Assembly: GCA_046094425.1 (NCBI GenBank)
Contig: JBJTHI010000103.1
Span: forward strand, 1 to 10,982
Origin: JANPCX01 sp046094425
GTDB taxonomy: Bacteria; Pseudomonadota; Gammaproteobacteria; Burkholderiales; Burkholderiaceae_C
Length of the DNA: 10,982 nt
Reading direction: 5' to 3'
Positions within the stretch are counted from its first letter, which is position 1. Every line of letters begins with the position of its first letter. Under the pieces are notes generated by a model, which saw nothing but the letters and a program-made list of their open reading frames with translations, did no database searches and was not told where the DNA came from. Positions 1-7,302 of the stretch are shown here, one piece after another. Made by a program: the position numbers and the translations under genes.

Positions 1-145
1 CCAGATCGCAGCAGGCTGGTTGGGCAAGCTGCTTGAGCGACGAAACATCAATGTTGCAGCGGTGGCGCTGGCCAACAAGAATGCCCGCATTGTCTGGGCG
101 CTGTTGGCCCGCGACCGAGAGTTCCGATCTGATTACACGTCAGTT
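1..145 (+). mobile_element. 3' end of an IS110/IS1111-type insertion sequence
   Basis: The first ~145 bases encode the C-terminal segment of an IS110-family transposase and are taken as the right part of an insertion sequence that continues off the window. The right boundary is not visible directly. I place it near 130-165, because from there leftwards the antisense LysR protein stops looking like a LysR C-terminus, and rightwards the transposase frame stops looking like a transposase. No terminal inverted repeat or target duplication could be recognised; many IS110 elements lack both. Family assignment is from the protein motif only. Confidence 0.6.
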
Positions 146-376
146 TGCGGTCAGTATCTGAATGCTGGGCCTGTGCCTGTAACCACTGTCGCCAAATCAC
201 CAAAGGTTCGAGGTGAGCCTTGTTCTCGGGGTAACACAAAAAATAGCCCGCCTGAGCTTGTTCTTGGTGTGTGGCACTCCACCGAGGCGACACCACTTCA
301 CCACGCGCCAACTCTTCCTCAATCAAACAGGTGGGCACCAAGGCCAAACCCATGCCAGCGGCCACGGCGCGGATGA
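2..376 (+). pseudogene. IS110/IS1111-type transposase, C-terminal fragment with chimeric tail
   Basis: This is a partial reading frame entering from the left edge. Its first part contains VAAVALANKNARIVWALL, the hallmark C-terminal block of IS110/IS1111 DEDD transposases, in which asparagine-lysine and the ARIxWALL helix are conserved. Similarity fades after about position 142 (…REFRSDYTS). The frame then stays open for some 77 codons to a TGA at 374-376, but these are antisense to LysR codons and do not look like transposase. The native stop codon therefore seems lost or replaced at the element's junction. The N-terminal catalytic part lies outside the window, so I cannot tell whether the element is intact. 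A full-length transposase with a natural stop further right is possible but less likely. Confidence 0.55.
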
Positions 377-1058
377 TGGCCGCGTACTGGTCGAGCTGAA
401 TGCCGCTGTGCGGGTTCACGCCCGCCACCTGGTGCTGCTGGCACCACTGCACCCAGGCATTGGGCACGCTGACATGCTGCAAGAGGCGGTGGTGCACGAT
501 GTCGGCGGGTCGCTTCAAGGGCGCGTCACCCGATTTGCGTTTGGGGGCGATCAAGGTCATGTCGCGGCCGATGACATAGTCCGAGACGGCACCGGGCCAA
601 GCGCCTTCCCCATAACGAATCGCACAATCCAGGTCAGGCCGCGTGAAGTCATAGCCCTGCACATAGGGCACGAATTGCAGCAGCACTTTCGGATGGGCCG
701 CTTGAAACGCAGGCAGGCGCGGAATCAACCACTTCGCGCCGAAAGTGGGCAGCACGGACAAATGCAACACACCGCCATCCGCCGGTGTGCTCATCACGTC
801 CAGCGTGGCGGCTTCTAATTGGGTCAGTAGCGGCTGCACGGCCAGTAAATAACGCTGCCCCGGCGGCGTGAGTTGCAGACGCTTTCGCACCCGGACGAAC
901 AAGGCAATTCCCAACCAATGCTCCAGTTCTTGCACCTGTTTGCTGACTGCACTTTGGGTGACGTGCAGCGCATCCGCCGCAGCGGAAATCGTTCCCAGTT
1001 GGGCCGTGGTGACAAACGCACGCAGCAGTTGGGTGGGAGGGTGCAGGCGTTTGGTCAT
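48..1058 (-). CDS. LysR-family transcriptional regulator with aberrant C-terminus
   Basis: The protein is a LysR-type DNA-binding regulator of 336 residues starting at ATG. Residues ~9-68 form the winged helix-turn-helix, with the typical AAxxLHVTQSAVSKQVQELE helices and LTPPGQRYL linker. Residues ~95-300 form the effector-binding domain and resemble the GcvA-like subgroup (PRLPAFQAAHP, YDFTRPDLDCAIRYGEG). LysR proteins usually end near residue 300. Here the last ~38 residues (from about HSDTD) are antisense to, or adjacent to, the transposase fragment, so the original end was probably replaced by element sequence. The DNA-binding and effector domains look complete, so function may survive. 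The gene diverges from the Bug receptor gene across 119 bases, the usual arrangement for a LysR activator and its target. The effector is unknown. Confidence 0.85.
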   Translation of the reverse strand: MTKRLHPPTQLLRAFVTTAQLGTISAAADALHVTQSAVSKQVQELEHWLGIALFVRVRKRLQLTPPGQRYLLAVQPLLTQLEAATLDVMSTPADGGVLHLSVLPTFGAKWLIPRLPAFQAAHPKVLLQFVPYVQGYDFTRPDLDCAIRYGEGAWPGAVSDYVIGRDMTLIAPKRKSGDAPLKRPADIVHHRLLQHVSVPNAWVQWCQQHQVAGVNPHSGIQLDQYAAIIRAVAAGMGLALVPTCLIEEELARGEVVSPRWSATHQEQAQAGYFLCYPENKAHLEPLVIWRQWLQAQAQHSDTDRKLTCNQIGTLGRGPTAPRQCGHSCWPAPPLQH

Positions 1059-1177
1059 GGGAGTACTTCAGTCTTAATTGGAATGTTCTCTTGCCGGATT
1101 TTCGCTTGTTGAAGTGAGGCTACGCAAGCAAGATGAGGCCATCGTCACTTCTCAACCTCACCCTAGAGAACTCCACC
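1059..1177. promoter_or_regulatory. Divergent LysR/Bug-receptor control region
   Basis: This 119-base gap separates divergently transcribed genes. It contains an interrupted inverted repeat, GCTTG at 1104-1108 and CAAGC at 1125-1129, and a T-N11-A match from 1110 to 1122 within it. LysR regulators commonly bind T-N11-A dyads in such gaps. The match is short and could be chance. No convincing -35/-10 pair was identified for either gene. A modest purine-rich stretch (AGAGAA, 1165-1170) precedes the receptor start. Confidence 0.3.
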
Positions 1178-2149
1178 ATGCAACGTCGCCACCTGTTCAA
1201 AGCAGCCTCCGCCTTGGCCGCCACGGCTGCACTTCCCAGCATGGCTTGGGCGCAAGCCAAACCCATTCGTTTGATCGTGCCCTTCCCACCTGGCGGTGCC
1301 ACCGATATCACCGCGCGTGCGGTGGGCGAGCAACTGGCCAAAGAACTCGGCCAGCCTGTCATTGTGGAAAACAAAGCGGGGGCCGGTGGCTCCATCGGCA
1401 TGGTAGAAGTGGCCCGCGCGACCCCCGATGGCTTGACCCTGGGTGTGGCGACCTTGTCCACCCACGGCGTGAACCCCGCCGTGTACAAAACCTTGGCTTA
1501 TGACGCGGACAAAAGTTTTGTGCCCGTGGCGGAACTCGTGAAAGCCCCGGGTGTGCTCATCGTGTCTGACAAGCTGGGTGTGAAAGACTACGCCTCGTTC
1601 TTGAAGTTGCTCAACGAGAACCCCGCCAAATACACCTACGCCTCACCGGGCAACGGCACCATCGGCCATATGTGGGGTGAGATTTTTAAGGCCTCTACCA
1701 ATACCTTCATGCTGCACATTCCCTACCGGGGTGCAGCGCCCGCCATCACCGATTTGATCGCGGGCCAAGTGCATGCTTATTTCGACCAAGTGGCTCCTGC
1801 CTTGCCCCACATCAAGTCGGGCCGCGTGCATGCACTGGCGGTGTCTTGGCCTGAGAAGCTGGATGTGTTGCCCAATGTGCCAACGTTCAGTGATATGGGC
1901 AACGACAGCAACAACCTGCCTTCGTGGTTTGGTTTGGTAGCACCGGCGGGTACGCCTGAAGAGGTCGTCAATCGCATTCATGCGGGGGTGGTCAACGCTT
2001 TGAGAGCACCAGGCATGAAAGAAAAGCTGGCAGCTCAGGGCCTCTACCCATCCACCCTGACTTCACCTCGGCAGTTCGGCGTGCAAATCCGCAAAGAGAT
2101 TGACCACATGCAGCGCACTGCACGTTTCGCCAAGATTCAGCTCGACTGA
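1178..2149 (+). CDS. Bug (TctC-type) periplasmic solute receptor
   Basis: This is a tripartite tricarboxylate transporter-type substrate-binding protein (Bug family) of 323 residues. It captures small carboxylates or similar ligands in the periplasm; many Bug proteins are orphan receptors. The start is the ATG of MQRRHLF, not the upstream in-frame codon at 1133, because it begins a signal peptide. Residues 1-25 carry RRHLFK, a twin-arginine-like motif, a hydrophobic core and an AWA cleavage site before QAKPI. The mature protein has the Bug signature RLIVPFPPGGATD at 31-43, a second ligand loop around GNGTIGHMWGE, and HIPYRGAAPAITDLIAGQV. Length is normal. It is the likely target of the divergent LysR gene. 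No TctA/TctB membrane genes lie nearby, so its transporter partner and ligand are unknown. Confidence 0.9.
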   Translation: MQRRHLFKAASALAATAALPSMAWAQAKPIRLIVPFPPGGATDITARAVGEQLAKELGQPVIVENKAGAGGSIGMVEVARATPDGLTLGVATLSTHGVNPAVYKTLAYDADKSFVPVAELVKAPGVLIVSDKLGVKDYASFLKLLNENPAKYTYASPGNGTIGHMWGEIFKASTNTFMLHIPYRGAAPAITDLIAGQVHAYFDQVAPALPHIKSGRVHALAVSWPEKLDVLPNVPTFSDMGNDSNNLPSWFGLVAPAGTPEEVVNRIHAGVVNALRAPGMKEKLAAQGLYPSTLTSPRQFGVQIRKEIDHMQRTARFAKIQLD

Positions 2150-2201
2150 GCGGGCCAGGCCCAGCTTCACGTCGGGTCAATTTTTCCGCTTTGGTTGACG
2201 A

Positions 2202-2229
2202 CAACCCGAGGCACTTTCAGCCCGGGTTG
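2202..2229 (+). terminator. GC-rich hairpin between the two binding-protein genes
   Basis: CAACCCG (2202-2208) pairs with CGGGTTG (2223-2229). After one bulged A, GGC (2210-2212) pairs with GCC (2220-2222) around a 7-base loop. This gives a 10-pair stem 52 bases after the receptor stop. The only T-run afterwards is TTTT at 2239-2242, nine bases past the stem, so it is a weak intrinsic terminator at best. It may instead protect an mRNA end or sit in the leader of the next gene. Confidence 0.4.
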
Positions 2230-2244
2230 GGCGCTAGCTTTTCT

Positions 2245-2248
2245 GGAG
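2245..2248 (+). promoter_or_regulatory. Ribosome binding site fixing the binding-protein start
   Basis: GGAG lies five bases before the ATG at 2254. It is the clearest Shine-Dalgarno in the window and rules against the longer in-frame start at 2191, which would put 21 extra residues ahead of the signal peptide. Confidence 0.7.
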
Positions 2249-2253
2249 CAGTC

Positions 2254-3405
2254 ATGACCAACTTATTGAAGTTAAGCAAGCGCGTTGCCGCCACCGCCTT
2301 GGCCTTGTTGTCCGCTGCCTCCTGGGCGCAAAACAACCCGGGTGTCACCGAACGCGAAATCGTGCTCGGCCAGTCGGCCTCATTCACAGGCAGCTTTGCC
2401 TCGCAAGCCACGTCTTACCGCGACGGGGCTTTGGCCTATTTTGAGCACGTCAACGCCAAAGGCGGCGTGGCGGGCAGCAAGATTCGCCTCTTGAGTTTGG
2501 ACGACGCTTATGTGGTTGACAAAGCCAAGGCCAACACCGAACAACTGCTGAACAAAGACAAAGTGCTGGCTTTGTTTGGCTACACCTGGACCAACACCGT
2601 CAAAGCCACCATTCCCATGGCCGAGGCAGCGGCGGTGCCTATGTTTGCGCCCTACACCGGCTATGAAGAGTTGTATGCCAAACACTCGCCCCATGTCTTC
2701 ACCACACGGGCCAGCTTTTCGGATGAGCTGGGGCAAATTGTTCAACACCTGCGCACCATCGGTCTCACCCGCATTGGCCTGCTGCACTACGACAGCGTCT
2801 CGGGCACAGAACTGCTGGCGGAAACCCAGGCACGCATGACGGCTGCTGGTTTAACGCTGCAAGCCATAGGCAGCATGAAAGCCAACTCCAAAGATCCCGC
2901 TGCTGCCATCGACGCACTCAAGGGTGTTGAGTTGCAAGCCCTCATCATTGGCGCATCGGGTAGCGATGCCGTGGCGTTTGTGCGCGAGTTTGACAAAGTG
3001 CGCACGGGTAAAACTCAGTATTACGCCCGCAGCCTCATCGGTGTGCAGCAGTTGGTCACAGAGCTGGGCCCGCAGGCCGCCGGCATTTCCATCAGCCAAA
3101 CCGCGCCCAACCCGCACAAGAACAAACTCGTGGTGGTGGAGTACCGCCAGGTGCTGGCCAAGTTCAACCCGCAGGCAAAACCCGACTACATCGGTTTAGA
3201 AGGCATGATGGCTGCCAAAGTGATGGTCGAGGCGCTGCGCCGTGCGGGCAGCAACCCCAGCCGAGAAACGCTGATTCAAACGCTGGATCGCATGAGTGAG
3301 TTCGACCTGGGCGGTTACGCCGTGCGTTTTGGCCCCAAGAAACACCATGGCTCACGTTTCGTAGACATTACCTTCATCGGGCGCGATGGGCGCATCGTGG
3401 ATTGA
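2254..3405 (+). CDS. ABC transporter substrate-binding protein, leucine/branched-chain type
   Basis: This is a periplasmic binding protein of 383 residues of the LivK-like Peripla_BP_6 type, which traps amino acids, amides, urea or aromatic acids for an ABC importer. I chose the ATG at 2254 because GGAG lies five bases upstream (2245-2248) and the product then begins with a Sec signal peptide, residues 1-25, ending AASWA before QNN. The mature N-terminus has IVLGQSASFTGSFA, the typical first strand and ligand loop, then the YFEHVNAKGGVAG block. The middle has the GYTWTNTVKATIPMAEA and ALIIGASGSDAVAFVREF segments of the second lobe. No permease or ATPase genes follow, so it is an orphan receptor here. 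It is 46 bases upstream of the N-formylglutamate amidohydrolase gene and probably co-transcribed, which hints at an N-acyl amino acid or related ligand (inference). Confidence 0.88.
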   Translation: MTNLLKLSKRVAATALALLSAASWAQNNPGVTEREIVLGQSASFTGSFASQATSYRDGALAYFEHVNAKGGVAGSKIRLLSLDDAYVVDKAKANTEQLLNKDKVLALFGYTWTNTVKATIPMAEAAAVPMFAPYTGYEELYAKHSPHVFTTRASFSDELGQIVQHLRTIGLTRIGLLHYDSVSGTELLAETQARMTAAGLTLQAIGSMKANSKDPAAAIDALKGVELQALIIGASGSDAVAFVREFDKVRTGKTQYYARSLIGVQQLVTELGPQAAGISISQTAPNPHKNKLVVVEYRQVLAKFNPQAKPDYIGLEGMMAAKVMVEALRRAGSNPSRETLIQTLDRMSEFDLGGYAVRFGPKKHHGSRFVDITFIGRDGRIVD

Positions 3406-3451
3406 TCGCGTGTCGCACACCTGCCGTCTACTTTGATTTTCTAGAACAAGC

Positions 3452-4315
3452 ATGAATTCGATCACTCAACATGAGGGCGTCGATGTGGCGCTGGGCACTA
3501 CCGCTTTGGTGCTGGACTCCCCCCACAGCGGCACGACCTATCCTGAAGACTTCGGCCACAGTTGCCAGCAGCGTGCGCTACGCGGCGCAGAAGACACCTA
3601 TGTGGAAGAACTCTGGGGTTTTGCCCCTGGCATGGGGGCTTCCCTTGTGCACGCCCGTTTCCCGCGCAGTTACGTCGACGTGAACCGCGCCGTGGACGAG
3701 ATAGACGAAACCCTGCTCAATGCCCCTTGGCCGGGGCCGGTGAGCGGGGGTGCCAAAGTGCGTTTGGGCAAAGGGCTGGTGTGGCGCATGCTGGACGACG
3801 GCACGCCTATTTACGACCGCCAACTCACTGTGGAAGAAGTGCAGCAGCGCATAGACCGTTGTTGGTTTCCCTACCACCTGGCGCTGGACCAAGCGGTGCA
3901 CTCAGCTCGAGAGCGGCGCGGGTTTGTGATTCACATCAACTGCCACTCCATGCCCGCTGTGGCCCAGGCCTATTCCACCGACCACCCCTGGCTGGTGCAT
4001 GCCGACTTCGTGCTCGGCGACCGCGACGGCACCAGTGCCGACCCAGGCCTGACCCACTGGATAGAACGTTTCCTGAACAGCCGGGGCCACACTGTGAGCG
4101 TGAACCATCCCTACAAAGGCGTAGAGATTGTGCGCAAACATGGCAAGCCGTTTGAGCAGCAGCACTCGATTCAACTGGAGATCAACAAACGGCTTTACAT
4201 GGATGAAGTCACGTTAGAGCGCAATGCTGGTTTTGCACCGCTGCAGAACACTTTGCGGGAATTGACGCAGGCGTTGCTGCGGTTGGACACGCGGGCTGCG
4301 ACTTACGAGGACTAG
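3452..4315 (+). CDS. N-formylglutamate amidohydrolase
   Basis: The product is a 287-residue enzyme of the N-formylglutamate deformylase family (HutG-like, Pfam FGase), which hydrolyses N-formyl-L-glutamate to glutamate and formate. That reaction is the last step of one branch of histidine degradation. Visible family blocks are LDSPHSGTTYP at 21-31, FPRSYVDVNRAVDEID at 70-85, INCHSMP at 162-168, DFVLGDRDGTSAD at 185-197 and NHPYKGVEIVRKHGKP at 218-233 followed by QLEINKRLYMDE. The histidines and acidic residues in these blocks are the expected metal and catalytic positions. No other hut gene is present, so the real substrate may be another N-formyl or N-acyl amino acid. The gene follows the binding-protein gene by 46 bases; its Shine-Dalgarno is weak. 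I leave the symbol blank because the substrate is uncertain. Confidence 0.88.
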   Translation: MNSITQHEGVDVALGTTALVLDSPHSGTTYPEDFGHSCQQRALRGAEDTYVEELWGFAPGMGASLVHARFPRSYVDVNRAVDEIDETLLNAPWPGPVSGGAKVRLGKGLVWRMLDDGTPIYDRQLTVEEVQQRIDRCWFPYHLALDQAVHSARERRGFVIHINCHSMPAVAQAYSTDHPWLVHADFVLGDRDGTSADPGLTHWIERFLNSRGHTVSVNHPYKGVEIVRKHGKPFEQQHSIQLEINKRLYMDEVTLERNAGFAPLQNTLRELTQALLRLDTRAATYED

Positions 4316-4341
4316 GACGGCGACTCTGGCAAACTGGGGCG

Positions 4342-4875
4342 ATGACCCGCACCGACACCACCGCCAAGCCACTGCTCGATCTCACCATCCGCGCCTTCAA
4401 TCCTACCGATTGGCACGGGGTTTGGGCCGTGCTGGAGCCCATTATTCGCGCAGGCGAAACCTATGTATTTGCGCCTGGTATCAGTGAAGACGAGATGCGT
4501 GATATTTGGATCAAGCTGCCCGCTGCCACCTTTGTGGCCTGCGACGCCAGTGGCCGCATCCTCGGTACCTATTTCATCAAACCCAATCAGCCCGGACTGG
4601 GTGCCCATGTGAGCAACTGCGGTTATGCCACGGCGGTTCAAGCCCAAGGGCAAGGGGTTGCGTCAGCCATGTGCGAACACTCGCAGCAGCAAGCCCTGGC
4701 CATGGGCTTCACGGCCATGCAATTTAACTTTGTCGTGTCCAGCAATGAGGGTGCGGTGCGCTTGTGGAAGAAACACGGCTTTCAAGTGGTGGGCGTGGTG
4801 CCCCAAGCGTTTCAACACCACCGCCTGGGGTTGGTGAATGTCTTCGTGATGCACAAAACTCTGCCGCAGCAATAG
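4342..4875 (+). CDS. GNAT-family N-acetyltransferase
   Basis: This is a cytoplasmic acetyl-CoA-dependent N-acetyltransferase of 177 residues; the acceptor is unknown. The N-terminal strand IRAFNPTDWHGVWAVLEPI is typical of GNAT. Motif A is at residues ~95-110 (YATAVQAQGQGVASAM), with the pyrophosphate-binding loop written QAQGQGVA, and motif B is NEGAVRLWKKHGF at 135-147. The C-terminal part (FQHHRLGLVNVFVMHKTL) resembles the L-amino-acid and phosphinothricin-type acetyltransferase subgroup. A GGGG lies four bases before the ATG. It follows the amidohydrolase gene by 26 bases on the same strand, so an operon is likely. An acetyltransferase beside an N-deformylase would fit amino acid N-acyl chemistry, but that link is inference. 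Confidence 0.85.
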   Translation: MTRTDTTAKPLLDLTIRAFNPTDWHGVWAVLEPIIRAGETYVFAPGISEDEMRDIWIKLPAATFVACDASGRILGTYFIKPNQPGLGAHVSNCGYATAVQAQGQGVASAMCEHSQQQALAMGFTAMQFNFVVSSNEGAVRLWKKHGFQVVGVVPQAFQHHRLGLVNVFVMHKTLPQQ

Positions 4876-4920
4876 ACCAACGCCGTTGTGAGCCCACGGC
4901 CACGGGTTTACGATGGCCGC

Positions 4921-6183
4921 ATGAACCCTCTGAGCGAATCCGCCTGGTTGCCACTGGCTGTGGCCCTGGGCATCGGGCTGCTCATCGGCGCGGAGAGAGA
5001 GCGCCGCAAAGGCCAAGGCCCCACGCGTGCGGCTGCCGGTTTGCGCACCTTTGCCGTGGTGGCCCTGCTCGGCGCGGTGTCAGCCACCTTGGATGAGGGC
5101 GTGTTGGTGGTGGCGTTTTGCGGCGTGGCTGCTTTAGTCGCCTTGGCTTACTGGCGTGGTTCGCGCGGCGATCCCGGTTTGACGACCGAGGTGGCACTGC
5201 TCATCACCTTGCTGCTCGGTGCCTGGGCCAAACGCGATCCAGCCACGGCGGCGGCTGTGGGCGTTACGGTGGCCGTGCTGCTCGCCGCACGTCAACCCTT
5301 GCACCGTTGGGTGCGGGGTGTGCTGACCGAAGAGGAGCTGCACCACTTGTTGTTGCTGGCAGCCATGAGTTTGGTGGTGTGGCCCTTGATGCCCGACCGC
5401 ACCATGGGTCCCTGGCAAGCCTGGAACCCGCGTGCCTTGTGGGGCGTGGTGGTGTTGATGTTGACCATCGCGGCTTTGGGCCATGTGGCTTTGCGTGTGC
5501 TCGGCCCACGCTGGGGCCTGCCGGTGGCAGGGTTGATGGGCGGTTTTGTCTCCAGCACCGCCACCATTGCGGCTATGGGCGGTCGTGCAAAACGCGGTGC
5601 AAAACGGGACGCGGCATGTTTGCCCTCGGCGGTGGCCGCCGCGATGTTGTCCACGGTGGGCACGGTGGTTCAGTTGGCCGCGGTGCTGGCTTGGACGCAC
5701 CGCCCCACCTTGTTGTTCCTCGCGCCCTCACTGTTCGCTGCGGGGCTTTTGGCCTTGCTGCTGGCGGCTTGGCGCTTGTGGCGCAACCGCCAAAGCGAGG
5801 CTGCAAAGGAGTCGGCCTTGCCCGAGATTGGTTCGGCTTTCAGTTTAAAAACCGCGCTCACGCTGGCCGGTGTATTGGCTTTGGTGTCGTTGTTGTCTGC
5901 CGCACTGAGCCAAACCTGGGGCGATGCCGGTTTGGCCAGCGCCACCGCCATCAGTGGTTTGGCAGACACCCATGCTCCCGCTGTGGCCGTGGCCCAGTTG
6001 GTGGCGGCTGGTCAAATCGCGCCCAGTGGTGCTGCAGTGCCCATCTTGTTGGCTCTGAGCACCAATACCTTGTCCAAGTGCGTGGCTGCGACGTCTGCCG
6101 GGGGGCGACCTTTCGCGCTGTCCTTGGTGCCTGGGTTGCTGCTGATGGTGGGGGCAGCCTGGGGGGCTTGGTGGTGGCTTTGA
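4921..6183 (+). CDS. MgtC/SapB and DUF4010 domain inner-membrane protein
   Basis: This is a polytopic inner-membrane protein of 420 residues. The N-terminal ~140 residues form an MgtC/SapB-like domain with the signature GLLIGAERERRKGQG followed by AAGLRTFAVVALLGA. The rest is DUF4010, with GLPVAGLMGGFVSSTATIAAM and, near the end, SATAISGLADTHAPAVAVAQ and NTLSKCVAA. About ten hydrophobic segments are visible. The cytosolic EELHHLLLLAAMS segment joins the two domains. I prefer the ATG at 4921 to the GTG at 4888, because the arginine-rich residues before it are not family-like, although no strong Shine-Dalgarno marks either. The family's function is poorly defined; magnesium-related or envelope stress roles have been proposed for MgtC relatives. 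It starts 45 bases after the acetyltransferase gene and ends 8 bases from the convergent pyrD stop. Confidence 0.85.
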   Translation: MNPLSESAWLPLAVALGIGLLIGAERERRKGQGPTRAAAGLRTFAVVALLGAVSATLDEGVLVVAFCGVAALVALAYWRGSRGDPGLTTEVALLITLLLGAWAKRDPATAAAVGVTVAVLLAARQPLHRWVRGVLTEEELHHLLLLAAMSLVVWPLMPDRTMGPWQAWNPRALWGVVVLMLTIAALGHVALRVLGPRWGLPVAGLMGGFVSSTATIAAMGGRAKRGAKRDAACLPSAVAAAMLSTVGTVVQLAAVLAWTHRPTLLFLAPSLFAAGLLALLLAAWRLWRNRQSEAAKESALPEIGSAFSLKTALTLAGVLALVSLLSAALSQTWGDAGLASATAISGLADTHAPAVAVAQLVAAGQIAPSGAAVPILLALSTNTLSKCVAATSAGGRPFALSLVPGLLLMVGAAWGAWWWL

Positions 6184-6191
6184 ATGGGGTT

Positions 6192-7232
6192 TTACGCTGC
6201 GGTTTTCAGCGCTCTTGCCACTTCAGTCACCAACCCTGGCCCCTTGTAAATGAAGCCAGTGTATATCTGCACCAAGTCAGCCCCTGCCTTGCGTTTGGCA
6301 ACCGCATCTTCACCACTCATCACACCCCCGACGCCGATGATGGGCACCTTGGAGCCCAGCGCCGCACGCAGTTGGGCGATGACGCGGTTGGAGGCAGCCA
6401 GCACGGGCGCGCCGGATAAACCACCGGCTTCGTTGCCATGCGGCAAATGCGCCACTTGGTCGCGGGCAATGGTGGTGTTGGTGGCGATCACGCCGTCCAT
6501 GCCGTTGTTTTGTATGGTGCGGGCGATGACTTGTACTTGGGTCTCATCCAGGTCGGGTGCAATTTTCACAAAGATGGGCACCTGTTTGCCGTGCTCTTTG
6601 GCAAGCAGCATGCGCCTTGTTTGAATGGTACCGAGCAGCGCGTCCAGCGCTGCATCACTTTGCAGCTCGCGCAAATTTTTCGTGTTGGGGCTGCTGATGT
6701 TGACCGTCACATAGTCGGCGTGGGGGTAAACACCGTCCAGGCAAAGAAGATAGTCGTCTGCCGCGCGTTCAATGGGGGTGCTAGCGTTTTTGCCAATGTT
6801 CAGTCCGAGAATCCCGCCCTTTTGGCGAAACCGGGCTTGTTTGACGTTGCGCAGAAAACTCTCCAGCCCCTCGTTGTTGAAACCCAAGCGATTGATGAGG
6901 GCGTTGGCTTCAATCAGGCGAAACATGCGCGGTTTGGGGTTGCCGCTTTGGGCCTTGGGGGTGACGGTGCCCACTTCAATAAACCCAAAACCCATGGCCC
7001 CCAAGCCGTCAATGCAGCGGCCGTTTTTATCGAGGCCCGCAGCCAAACCAATGCGGTTGGGGAAATTCAAACCGGCCACAGTCACCGGGTCATCCACCCG
7101 GGTTTGGGCCACGGCACAAATCAGTGGTGTGTGTTGAATGCGGGCCAGGGCGCCCAGGGTGAGGTCGTGCGCGGCTTCGGGATCCAGGCCAAAGAGGAAG
7201 GGGCGGGTGAGGGCGTAGGGAAGTAAAGGCAT
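6192..7232 (-). CDS. pyrD: Dihydroorotate dehydrogenase (quinone), class 2
   Basis: This enzyme oxidises dihydroorotate to orotate in pyrimidine synthesis, passing electrons through FMN to membrane quinone. It has 346 residues when started at the ATG giving MPLLPYALTRPFLFGLDPE; that N-terminal helix is the membrane and quinone-binding segment that defines class 2. A longer frame to 7304 adds 24 unrelated residues and would overlap rpiA, so I reject it. Visible motifs are AAGLDKNG at 64-71, EVGTVTPKAQSGNPKPRMFRL at 86-106, NRLGFNNEG at 114-122, LGLNIGKN, VNISSPNTKNLR with the class 2 catalytic serine near 180-181, VKIAPDLD, and the FMN-phosphate site IIGVGGVMSGEDA with QIYTGFIYKGP. All key residues appear present. 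It diverges from rpiA across 70 bases and converges on the MgtC-like gene. Confidence 0.96.
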   Translation of the reverse strand: MPLLPYALTRPFLFGLDPEAAHDLTLGALARIQHTPLICAVAQTRVDDPVTVAGLNFPNRIGLAAGLDKNGRCIDGLGAMGFGFIEVGTVTPKAQSGNPKPRMFRLIEANALINRLGFNNEGLESFLRNVKQARFRQKGGILGLNIGKNASTPIERAADDYLLCLDGVYPHADYVTVNISSPNTKNLRELQSDAALDALLGTIQTRRMLLAKEHGKQVPIFVKIAPDLDETQVQVIARTIQNNGMDGVIATNTTIARDQVAHLPHGNEAGGLSGAPVLAASNRVIAQLRAALGSKVPIIGVGGVMSGEDAVAKRKAGADLVQIYTGFIYKGPGLVTEVARALKTAA

Positions 7233-7302
7233 GAAGTCTGGGCGTGGGCCAAGCGTCTTGGATAATGTTGGCCATTGTCTCAAACACCCCAAACTGCACC
7301 CC
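7233..7302. promoter_or_regulatory. Divergent pyrD/rpiA promoter region
   Basis: Only 70 bases separate the two start codons, so both promoters and leaders must lie here or overlap the coding starts. GATAAT at 7261-7266 is a plausible plus-strand -10 element for rpiA. No good -35 lies 17 bases upstream of it, and neither gene has a clear Shine-Dalgarno. The assignment is tentative. Confidence 0.3.

Noticed and set aside
213..818. A 201-codon plus-strand open frame opposite lysR
   Set aside because: It is the antisense shadow of a clear LysR coding sequence, with no family motifs; high-GC DNA leaves such frames open.
2150..2185. GGGCCAGGCCC palindrome and a T5 run after the Bug receptor stop as a terminator
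   Set aside because: The palindrome has almost no loop and the T-run is 20 bases away and not preceded by a stem.
5118..6419. A 433-codon plus-strand frame overlapping the MgtC/DUF4010 gene
   Set aside because: It lies in another frame of a recognisable membrane protein, runs into pyrD antisense, and its arginine/glycine/cysteine-rich composition is typical of a shadow frame.
6438..7226. A 262-codon plus-strand frame opposite pyrD
   Set aside because: It is antisense to pyrD, whose catalytic and FMN motifs are complete.
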